Assembly: GCA_947247005.1 (NCBI GenBank)
Contig: OX365954.1
Span: 4,666,001-4,730,000, forward strand
Length of the DNA stretch: 64,000 nt
Source: Spisula solida
Taxonomy: Eukaryota; Mollusca; Bivalvia; Venerida; Mactridae
Reading direction: 5' to 3'
This document shows, one piece after another, positions 1-10,284 of this stretch (position 1 is its first letter; every line of letters begins with the position of its first letter). A model generated the notes under the pieces. That model was not told where the DNA came from. It saw only the letters and a list, made by a program, of their open reading frames with translations, and did not search any database. The translations under genes were made by a program, and so were the position numbers.

Positions 1-1039
1 TCCGGGGTCAAAAACTAGGTCACAAGGTCAAATCATAGAAAAACCTTGTGTAGTCACTAGAGGTCACATTTTCGACCTTATCTTTATGAAACTTGGTCAC
101 AATGATCATCTCAACAAAATCTAGGTCAAGTTCGATATTGGGTTATCCGGGGTCAAAAACTAGGTCACAAGGTCAAATAATAGAAAAACCTTGTGTAGTC
201 ACTAGAGGTCACAATTTTGACCTAATCTGTATAAAACTTGGTCACAATGATCATCTCAACAAAATTTAGGTCAAGTTCGATATTGGATCATCTGGGGTCA
301 AAAACTAGGTCACAAGGTCAAATCATAGAAAAAACTTGTGTAGTCAATAGAGGTCACAATTTTGGTATAATCTTTATGAAACTCGGTCATAATGATCATC
401 TTAACAAAATCTAGGTCAAGTTTGATATTGGGTCATCCGGGGTCAAAAACTAGGTCACAAGGTCAAATAATAGAAACACTTTGTGTAGTCACTAGAGGTC
501 ACAGTTTTGGCCTGATCTTTGGGAAACTTAGTCACAATGATCATAACAACAAAATCTAGGTCAAGTGCGATATTGCGTCATCGTGGGTCAAAAACTAGGT
601 CACAAGGTCAAATCATAGAAAAACCTTGCATAGTCACTAGAGGTCACAATTTTGGCCTAATCTTTATGAAACTCGGTCACAATGATCATCTCAACAGAAT
701 CTTTATCAAGTTCGATATGAGTTCATCCGGGGTCAAAAACTAGGTCACAAGGTCAAATAATAAAAAAAACCTTGTGTAGTCATTATAGGTCACAGTTTTG
801 GTCTGATCTTTACGAAACTTGGTCACAATGATCATCTCAACAAAAGGTCAGGTTCGATATTGGTTTATCTGGGGTCAAAAACTAGGTTACAAGGTCAAAT
901 CATATGAAAACTTTGTGAAGTCACTAGAGGTCACAATATTGACATAATCTGTAAAAAACTTGGTCACAATGATCATCTCAACAAAACCTAGGTCAAGTTC
1001 GACAGGTGAGCGACCTAGGGCCCTTTGGGCCCTCTTGTT
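1..1039 (-). repeat. Hairpin-ended tandem-repeat element, copy A (partial)
   Basis: About seven copies of a 145-bp unit run from the window start; the shared core AGGTCACAAGGTCA falls at 17-30 and 162-175 and recurs at that spacing. The array ends in a palindrome (AGGGCCC TTT GGGCCCT) followed by CTTGTT near 1031-1039. Read on the minus strand this is the AACAAGAGGGCC start shared with copies at 3217-4586, 41852-43045 and 57269-58911. The other end lies left of the window. Such elements resemble the pearl / Helentron-associated (HINE) repeats of bivalves; that assignment is inference. No protein is encoded; the short open frames here are repeat artefacts. Confidence 0.8.
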
Positions 1040-1694
1040 AAGAAATGTTTATGTATTGTTTTATTTTACGCTTAATTGTCGTTTAAGTTTGGAAAATAAC
1101 TACATGTCCGGTTTTCATCATTTCATATAACAATGTAAGTAATGAATATTTGGTTATAATACTATGACAATTATTAATTGTTCGGAAATCCTTATTTATA
1201 AGACGAACGTTTATCCGAAATATCCGAAATGGACTCAACTATTGTTGAATCATGATTTTGTGTTGATTTATTGAATTGTATAATTATTTGTGGAATTTAT
1301 TGAAATAATAGGTTATTATATTTACTTGCTTGGCATTTCTACATAATACATGTATCTGAGGACCGTCAATTCAATCACAAAATTGTATTGCATTATTATG
1401 CATTGAACGCTTATCTATATTCTCTATTCTATATTGACTAATTCTCTTTCCTTCTATCGTTCTTTATTTGATTTCTTTATAGAGTTAGTTTGTGTTCCAT
1501 CTTTCTGAGTGTCAGATCTAAATATCTAAATTTATAAATAATAAATACTTAATTTTCACATTTTAATCTAGAGTTGTATTCCCTATTCCCAGGTATAATC
1601 ATCATCATCATCACCTCGGGCTACACCACACAGCCCGAGCAAAGACAGAATCACCGCAAACGAGTCAATAATATTTACGTGTACACACACAATT
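1040..1694. other. AT-rich intergenic stretch
   Basis: No gene or structured repeat was recognised. There is a short CATCAT run near 1600 and general AT richness. Confidence 0.5.
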
Positions 1695-1990
1695 ACAACC
1701 ATTGTCTGAACAGGTAAAGCAAATATAGTAGTTTAACATTGTAAGTATTGATGTCTGGATAAGCTGTTTTTATTGGTTTTACACAGTAATAGTGGAATGA
1801 ATCTATTACTGCGTCACTCTATTATCCTAACTTTGGTGTTCCAGTGTTGTACAGATATATCAAGCCCACATAAAACAAACTTTCATCTGCCTTTCATGCT
1901 CTGCTGTTTCTGTTTAGTACTGCTTCCCCCCCTATCCAATATTTCATTATCCTTTTTCAAACATTCAATCTTATTTGAATTGCTGTATAA
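1695..1990 (+). repeat. Dispersed repeat, copy 1
   Basis: The segment from 'attgtctgaacagg' through 'ggttttacaca' to 'gcgtcactctatt' recurs at 53985-54140. The following 'tatgctcagctgtttctgt'-like part recurs near 55790 and, more weakly, near 27760. It is an unclassified interspersed repeat. The 120-residue open frame across it has no start context or recognisable domain and is not called as a gene. Confidence 0.55.
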
Positions 1991-2060
1991 GTTTGCATTT
2001 CACATGTCTTTGAACTTATCCAACGGACGAATGCACTGTCGTATTTGTGCTTTGATTTGG

Positions 2061-3030
2061 TGTACTTGGTCTGTACACATAGCTTGTATGACCTGGGAGG
2101 AAGTTATAGTTATTGTACCTGTGCTGTACACATAGCTTGCATGTCTGGAGAGGAAGTTATAGTTATTGTACCTGTTCTGTACACATAGTCTGCATGGTCT
2201 AAGAGGAAGTTATAGTTATTGTACGTGTTTTGTACACATAGCTTGCATGGTCTGAGAGGAAGTTATAGTTTTTGTACCTGTTCTGTACACATAGCTTGCA
2301 TGTCTGGAGAGGAAGTTATAGTTATTGTACCTGTTCTGTACACATAGTCTGCATGGTCTAAGAGGAAGTTATAGTTATTGTACGTGTTTTGTACACATAG
2401 CTTGCATGGTCTGAGAGGAAGTTATAGTTATTGTACCTGTGCTGTACACATAGCTTGCATGTCTGGAGAGGAAGTTATAGTTATTGTACCTGTTCTGTAC
2501 ACATAGCTTGCATGTCTGGAGAGGAAGTTATAGTTATTGTACCTGTTCTGTACACATAGTCTGCATGGTCTAAGAGGAAGTTATAGTTATTGTACGTGTT
2601 TTGTACACATAGCTTGCATGGTCTGAGAGGAAGTTATAGTTATTGTACCTGTTCTGTACATATAGTTTGCATGACCTGGGAGAAAGTTAAGTCATTGTAC
2701 CTGTTCTGTACATATAGCTTGCATGGTCTGAGAGGAAGTTATAGTTATTGTACCTGTGCTGTACACATAGCTTGCATGGTCTGAGAGGAAGTTATAGTTA
2801 TTGTACCTGTGCTGTACACATAGCTTGCATGTCTGGAGAGGAAGTTATAGTTATTGTACGTGTTTTGTACACATAGCTTGCATGGTCTGAGAGGAAGTTA
2901 TAGTTATTGTACCTGTGCTGTACACATAGCTTGCATGTCTGGAGAGGAAGTTATAGTTATTGTACCTGTTCTGTACATATAGTTTGCATGGTCTGAGAGG
3001 AAGTTATTTCTGCACACATTGTTTGCATGG
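2061..3030. repeat. 53-bp minisatellite, about 18 copies
   Basis: The unit contains TGTACACATAGCTTGCATG followed by GAGGAAGTTATAGTTATTG and repeats every 53-54 bp (for example TACACAT at 2074, 2127 and 2180). Variants GTCTGGAGAG and GTCTGAGAG alternate, which suggests higher-order duplication of blocks. Short open frames inside it are repeat artefacts. Confidence 0.9.
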
Positions 3031-3216
3031 CCTGATCGCGTCAAAATGTTGGTTATCGAGGGACGTCACAAACGTCGCTGGGTAAGTGGTGCTTTCTTCA
3101 TGGCAGTGAAAGGGTTAAAAACAATAGCACACATTTTCAGTTATGTGTCAGGCATTGTGCCGAGTAAATGTGGTATGCTTTCTGTGCTCGGCTGGTTAAG
3201 TTAAGAGTGCTGCCGA

Positions 3217-4586
3217 TTTTTAGCTCACCTGAGCACAAAGTGCTCAAGGTAAGCTATTGTGATCACCCTATGTATCCGTCGTGCGTCGTCAACAATTGGA
3301 CTGTTAACACTCTAGAAGTCACAGTTTTCACTTAATCTTTATGAAACTTTGTCACAATGTTTGTCTCTATAAAATCTAGGTCAAGTTCGTAACTGGGTCA
3401 TCTTGGGTAAAAAAAATAGGTCACATCAAAGAAAAACCTTGTTAACACTCTAAAGGTCACATTGTTTACCTAATCTTTATAAAACTCAAAATCTTTGTCT
3501 CTATAAAATCTAGGCCAGGTTTGTAACTGGGTCATCTGAGGTTAAAAACTAGGTCACTATGTTAAATATAAAAAATAATTATTAACACTCTAGAGGTTAT
3601 ATTTTTAATATGATCTTAATGCAACTTGGCCACAATGTGTATCTCTATGAAATCTAGATCAAGTACGCAACTGAGTCATCTGGGGTAAAAAACTAGGTTA
3701 CCAGGTCACATTGAAGAAAAACCTTGTTAATACTCTTAGAGGTCACATTTTTTACCTAATCCTTATAAAACTTGGTCACAATGTGTAACTCTTTGAAGTC
3801 TAGGTCATGTTCGTAATTGGGTCATCTGGTGTCAAAAACTAGGTCACATCAAAGAAAAACCTTGTTAACACTCTAGAGGTCACATTTTTTACCTAATCTT
3901 TATAAAATTTGGTCACAATATTTGTGTCTATGAAATCTAGACCAAGTTCGTAACTGTTAAAGTTAAAAACTAGGTCACTAGGTTAAATCTAAGAAAAAAA
4001 TTATTAACACTCTAGAGGTCATAATTTTAATATGATCTTAATGCAACTTGGCCGCAATGTGTATCTCTATGAAATCTAGATCAAGTTCGCAACTGGGTCA
4101 TTTGGGGTCAAAAACTAGGTTACTAGGTCACATTGAAGAAAACCCTTGTTAATACTCTTAGAGGTCACATTTTTTACCTAATCTTTATGAAACTTGGTAA
4201 CAATGTTTGTCTCTATGACATCTAGGTCAAGATCGTAATTGGGTTATCTGGGGTCAAAAATTAGGTCACCAGGTCACATCAAAGAAAAATATTGTTAACA
4301 CACCAAAGGTCACGCTTTATGCCTAATCTATATGAAAATTTGATCACAATGTTTGTCTCTATAAAATCTAGGTCAAGTTCGTAACTGGTCTTCCGGCCAC
4401 ATCAAAGAAAAACCTTTCAAACACTCTAGAGGTCGCATTTTAATCTCATCTTTATAAAACCTGGCCACAAAGTGTGTCTTTGTAAAATCTACATCAAATA
4501 TTAAGGCCATATCATAACAAATACTGATCCTGCCTAAATTGCTAGTCATCAGGTGAGCGCTTTAGGGCCACATGGCCCTCTTGTTT
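3217..4586 (-). repeat. Hairpin-ended tandem-repeat element, copy B (complete)
   Basis: Left end: TTTTTAGCTCACCT then the hairpin GAGCAC-AAA-GTGCTC. Right end: palindrome GGGCCA-CA-TGGCCC then TCTTGTTT. Between them are about nine degenerate units of roughly 145 bp with the core AGGTCACCAGGTCA or variants. On the minus strand it reads AACAAGAGGGCC ... GTGAGCTAAAAA, the same as copies C and D. No coding sequence. A Helentron-associated (HINE / pearl-like) origin is inferred from hairpins at both ends plus an internal tandem array. Confidence 0.8.
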
Positions 4587-6000
4587 ATTATCCTTTTCTC
4601 AAAATACGAAATTTTGAATATCATTTCATTTACCTCTACAAACATGAGTTTCATAAGTTTTAAAAGGTGAGCATTATATATATATATATACATGTACGGT
4701 ATATAAGTTCATCGACATTTGTCAAGTTTGACGAGTATGTGGTTGATGTTTTAGCTAATTTTGTCTATCGGCAAATTTGAATTTGTTAGTTTTCTATGAT
4801 TGATAGTTAGCTAACGACACTTCCTGATCCAGTAGGATATATACCAATGTAACACGCATTGTGCACGTTTTTAATCGTTGGAGTAAATTTGATCCTTTAA
4901 AATTTAACTTCGACGATGGAGAAAACTTTTGGTTTTACGGTAAGTCATTTTCTGTCTTAAATATTTTATTCATGAACAGATGGACAATTCAGCATTTTGG
5001 ATCGACATGGTTTTTGTGTGGCGTAAACGTCACACAATGATATTACCACTTTTTAGCTTACGACCAATTTAACGCATTAGGCCTTGGCAAATAAATAGTT
5101 CTATGATTTGAACAATATTACAAGCATGCAACACAGGTTACACGTATCATTGGACCTGATTTGTTTACATTACCAACATTTACTTATATTAAGACCATCA
5201 ATTATATCAGACTTTTATTTTTAGAGGATATTTATAGCAAATCATTCCGCAACGGACTATATTTTTACTACCAAAGAATGTTCTCACTGGTGGCGGGAAT
5301 CTAAAATAGTTCCCACGGTTTTCAATCGTATACTGTAACGTATGTAAATCACTCCCCCGCTGCACATTGCAGACGATTACCTAATTCATAATGTTGTATA
5401 CAGACATTGATGCTATATATAGCTGGTGGGGGGAACTGAAATAGTTCTACGTACATATCATTCGGCCGATTAACAATGTTACCGCGGTAAGCGTTAAACG
5501 CACTAGTCAATTTCTACCCTGCTTTATATAAGACCTCATAATTTTCGTATCTATTATCCGATTTTGAATATTTAAAGCTTGTAATGAAGCAGAGATATAT
5601 GTCTCTCTTTTAGACAACATTCAACATGATACCCTAATTATTAAATCCACGGCGACGAGTAAGAATCCGTTCCACGTAAAAGTAAGTTTAAAATATCCCG
5701 TTTTATACCAAATAAAAAAATTCAATCAACGGTTGAAAATCATCAATTATTAAATTTAATATTCGATCGATTTTGTTCATTAAAGCTTGTTTTAAAAGCT
5801 AAAACTTAAAGGTTTTATAAAATGTAAAACTTGTTTTTAAAGCATTAATCGGCCGATCGATATGTGTGAGCGTCGCCATGTTTACCCCTTTTACATACGT
5901 TAATATAGAGTGTCATATATACATTTAATTAACATGCGTGGTCATACGGAGAATAAACAGTCACTTATCTTGACACTGGTCGAATTCTCCAAGTCGTTAA
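4587..6000. other. Intergenic, no gene recognised
   Basis: AT-rich sequence with a short (TA)n run at 4675-4692. A possible tiny first exon (ATG at 4916 followed by a GTAAGT donor) cannot be joined to anything and is not called. Confidence 0.5.
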
Positions 6001-7092
6001 AATAATAATAATAATAATAAAGACTTTATTTAATGAGGCAACACAGTTGGCAAAGCCAGTCTTACCTGTGAGCCTCAATATATATGTACATACAATTTAC
6101 AACAAATGTGAACAAATATAACATTTACAGAATGATATTTACATTAGATGTAACAGCAGTGCGTTAATCACCCTTGTTACCCTGATAATACAACATGATT
6201 GGATATTCCCAACATGATTGAAAAATGGCGGATGTATGTTTACATATTCATCGCATTTTCGGCCAATTCTTCAAAATCTACGGGTTTAACCACCTTCTGA
6301 TGCTGTATGAAGATAAACTTGTACATTCCCTCCATGAAACTAAAACTATTTATCCGTATGTTTGTGAATGTGATACACAATACGATAAAAAGTTAGAAAA
6401 ATCTGTGTTGGATTTATTTGACAGTCTATAAAACATATATATTGTTGTTTATTTTGGGTTAAGATCTTTTGTTTATACAGCTCATTCATTTCACTATCAG
6501 ACTTAGTTTAGAGTAAGTTATTTACATTTGCCGTTTCTACGTGATAACTATTTAAAGTAACCCATGTGTGAAAAATGGATAAAAACCAACATGATTTGAG
6601 GATAAAGATCAACATGATTTATCTTTTAAAGTGGATACTGACCAACATTGAATTTTCATTGATGCACTGCAGTGCGAATTTAATATGTAGCTTCACTATT
6701 GGAAGAATAATGGGATGACCCCAACACGTACGTAGGAGTAGATAACTCTATGAAGTATTTATTGGAAAATATGTCCCTTTTTTCAACTTCGTGCAAATTT
6801 GTTAGTTTACGTTCAAGGTATTAACCTATTATATATAAGTGCATGTTCATATTGCTGTGATACTTTGCATACTTGTCAACCGTCTTGACCGCAACATCTG
6901 CACTCTTTTAAGCATGTTGTTGAATGTTATGCCCCATTTGGACTAATGTACTTAGAAATACAAAAGTTTACAGTTTATGTACACAATTTTAACCTCTAAG
7001 ACATGTATCTTTGATACTTTGCATACTTTATCACCATCATGACGCCATGACCTCCACATGAATAGGCAACTCTATCAAATATATACTGAGTA

Positions 7093-7965
7093 CATCTAGA
7101 AACGCAACACTGGGTTCTACTGTCAATATTTGTTCAATCTGATGATGGACAATCAAACTTCATTAATTTTACTTGATGCAGTTTTATTCTATTTCCAATA
7201 CATCTGTAACATTTTATCACATAGAGCTACATTTAGGTGCAGAGCAGTGTTTTGGTGTAGAGTGCGGCCGAAAAATAACGGAACATAAATATAGTGCGGG
7301 CGAAAAATAACGATTTTTTTTATAAATTAGCTATTTTTTCGGAATCGTTGTTTTATGTCAATATGTAAAGTATTGATCAAATATTGATTGATTACTTATT
7401 CATAATGAGTAACAAGTTGTTGAACACTGTCAGCAGCAGTTGTGAGCCTGATCTGGAGCTGTTTCACGCTGTCTTATTCATCCTGTGGGAGGCTTGTTAC
7501 GCATGCATGACCTGAACTTAGGCTGTCGCAAATGGTGCCAGTGTGTTGGTAGCGTGTCTCTAGATGAGAAATGATCGGTGTATGACAATTAAACCGTTGT
7601 GCAAACTCCTGTTAAACATCTCTGCCATAAGCATCCGGATGGTCTGATTTTGCTCATATTCGGACAATCATGGCATTTTTATTCCTGAAAATATGCCATT
7701 TCTTTTGTGATTTTCTTTTTATTAGCAAACTTTACAAAAAGTTCGATTCAATTTATACCAAGATTTATCATGCGTAATTGGTGCACGTGGAAATCATGCT
7801 ATTTGTGATTATATCGGTGCACGGGATTTACGTAACACGATCGATAAAAGTTGGATGATGGCCAAGTTTCTACAAGATGATACAATATTACTACACAAAA
7901 TTCAAATATACATGTATAATGCAAGTAAGAAAAAAATGGGGATAAAACCGTTGCGTTTCTAGATG
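7093..7965. mobile_element. Tc1/mariner-type element nested in the 4-kb element
   Basis: Perfect 16-bp terminal inverted repeats CATCTAGAAACGCAAC (7093-7108) and its reverse complement (7950-7965) are each flanked by TA (7091-7092 and 7966-7967), the Tc1/mariner target duplication. The 873-bp length and the lack of an intact frame indicate a non-autonomous or decayed copy. Confidence 0.85.
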
Positions 7966-8279
7966 TACTAAGTATATGTTGAAATTATGTCCCCTTTTTT
8001 AAATTAGAAATACAATTTGGCACCATTCAAGACATGCTCACAGCGTTTAGCCAGTGGTCCCCATAATTCACTGTTCCTATTCCCGATGAATTTTGCACAT
8101 TTAGATACATGTGTTAAATTTACCTGTCTTGACTTATTATGAATTTTACCAACATATAGCAGAAAAAAGTATTTAACTAGAAATATGTCCACAGGACACG
8201 GATGCCCCCGCTAAAAGCTGTCATCAGACATCTAAGTATAAAGCTATGCAAATGGAATAACTTGAAACAAGTTTGTAAT

Positions 8280-8860
8280 GTGACATTGAACAGCAGACAA
8301 GAGCTGGGTCTGTAAGTGTGACCTTTACATTTGAGTCCGGGTGTAAATGCGAATGTAACCAAGTAATTTTAAAATCCAGAACGAAATAGCAAAAAAAACA
8401 AAGCAGACCAGATGCGTATACTTGTGCCTTTTAATTTTTAATCTCTAAGTATGACCTTGACCTTTGCGTTAGGGACCGGGGTTTTGCGCATGTCACCTCG
8501 TCTTGATGATGTGAACATTTGTGGCAAGTAATATAAATATAAATTAAAAAATGACATAGTTACAGATCTGACATGAATCACATGAGAGAATTTTAACTTT
8601 TGATCTCTAAGTGTGACCTTGACCTTTGAGTTAGGGACCTGGGTCTTGCGCATGACACCTCGTCTTGATGATGTGAACATTTGTGGCAAGTAATATAAAT
8701 ATAAAATAAGAAATGACATAGTTACAGATCTGACATGAATCACATGCCTATTTGAGAATTTTAACCTTTGACCTCTAAGTGTGACCTTGACCTTTAAGCT
8801 AGGGACCTGGGTTTTGTGCATGACACACCGTCTTGATGTGGTGAACATTTGTACCCATTT
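8280..8860. repeat. About 166-bp tandem repeat with TGACCTTGACCT core
   Basis: Near-identical units begin with TGACCTTGACCTTT near 8452, 8617 and 8783. They contain a conserved GTCTTGATGATGTGAACATT block and a GGCAAGTAATATAAATAT block. A degenerate start is seen near 8310. The 136-residue minus-strand open frame simply follows the repeat and is not a gene. It lies inside the 4-kb element. Confidence 0.8.
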
Positions 8861-10284
8861 TTGGTAGGCGTAAGCCTCTCTATACTACCATTGCCCATTT
8901 CTTAATGCAACCTTGACCGCCTTTAGGCTGCTATGTGAATCCGCATTCAAGTAATTCCAGAAACTGTCAACATTCCCAATAATTATTGTGAAACTGTTCA
9001 TTGAATCGATATTTTTGCAGATAATCAGTCAGCCGGGGAGATATTGAACTTGTTTCGTAATATGAAAATGAAGTGTTCATCAAATGTCCCAGCCGTATAG
9101 CTATTTTTAGAAACTTCAGATCAGGGTCACGTGATGGTTTTATCAATTAATCGTATATCGTTATGTTATGCAATCATATGGTGTGGCTATACTAGCCGCT
9201 TTCTAGAGATGTCTAACGCTGTGATGGGAGTGATTACAAGACGGTACTGTAAAATCTGATAAATAGGCGCGCGCAGTATTATTTTAAAGCCACTTTTGAT
9301 ATACGCATTCAATACACGTATTACATATACATAAATATGCCCCTTTTTACAATTATTTAGATACCCTAGATGCCTATATAGTCACACATGCCTATTTTGA
9401 CATTCAAGACAAGATCGGTAGTAAGAAAACGAACATTAAACGTGTAAAGTCGTTTAAGCTTTAGTAGCAGCAACCAGATCGCCTCCAATCAGCACTCTTA
9501 GTGCTTTGATTATTAAATGTCCTAAAAGCAAGTGCTATAGACTGTGTGTGAAATGCCTTACATCGGGTATGCTCATAAACCTGCTACCACAATTCATGAG
9601 CACACTTCTTTAATGTACAATTATTTGTACCTTGAGAATCCCATTGGCAAGATTTCAATTTGTAATGTTGGTTTTTATCCACAATCATGTTGGCCAGTAT
9701 CCTAATAAATTTAACAATCACGTCGGTCAGTATCCAAAAAATACTACACATGTTTGAATTATTGTTGGTGAGCGTTAATTTATCTAAGATTTTAAAAAAT
9801 TGAAACGTCCAAATCATAGTTTATACAACTGCCGATACTTCCCATATGATATTCATTACATAGAGTCCAATAAATGAGTTTTGCAACGTTTTTAAGTACA
9901 AAACTCATTATCAAATGCAAAATTCACACATTCTTTAAGGCTTTACATAGTGAAAAATATTACCTATATGCAAATTGTTTAGTGCAAATAGTACATTTTC
10001 TTCATATGTTGATTATGTAATATTGAAATAAACAATCTGGATAGTTTATATGGAAAATATTGCAAAAACAATGCACTTATCACATTTTTCATTTCGGCCA
10101 TTTTTCAATCATGTTGGGAATATCCAATCATGTTGTTTTATCAGGGTAACAAGGGTGTTAATTAAGCTACTAAAACATATCAAAAGAAAGCTAGACCAAC
10201 AATTTATAGTACAGTTCAGTGAAATTGAACTATAAAACAAAGAATAAAATTACATTTATATACATATTAAGTGACGCAAGAATT

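Larger units (their letters stand above)
6169..10157. mobile_element. 4-kb terminal-inverted-repeat element, unclassified
   Basis: The left end (CACCCTTGTTACCCTGATAA, from 6169) matches the reverse complement of the right end (to 10157) over about 70 bp, through an AACATGATTGGATATTCCC block to TGATTGAAAAATGG. The flanks are TTAAT at 6164-6168 and TTAAT at 10158-10162, a likely 5-bp target duplication inside the LINE 3' UTR. The motif CAACATGATT recurs under both ends (6190-6215, 6593-6655; reverse complement at 9687-9725 and 10110-10135), like subterminal transposase-binding repeats. No transposase frame is visible, so it is non-autonomous or decayed. The superfamily is not assigned. Confidence 0.8.

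Noticed and set aside
519..743. Open frame of 74 codons in copy A
   Set aside because: It lies wholly in the 145-bp tandem array and has no start context or domain; a repeat artefact.
1773..2784. Open frames of 120 and 64 codons
   Set aside because: They run through a dispersed repeat and the 53-bp minisatellite; the starts are non-ATG and the peptides simply repeat the unit.
4916..4945. Possible tiny first exon: ATGGAGAAAAC... followed by GTAAGT
   Set aside because: Good donor, but no downstream exon or recognisable protein could be joined to it.
6225..6431. 68-codon plus-strand frame in the 4-kb TIR element
   Set aside because: It begins in the inverted repeat; no domain is seen and there is no evidence of a transposase part.
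8438..8848. 136-codon minus-strand frame
   Set aside because: It follows the 166-bp tandem repeat; the peptide is threefold repetitive and has no other support.
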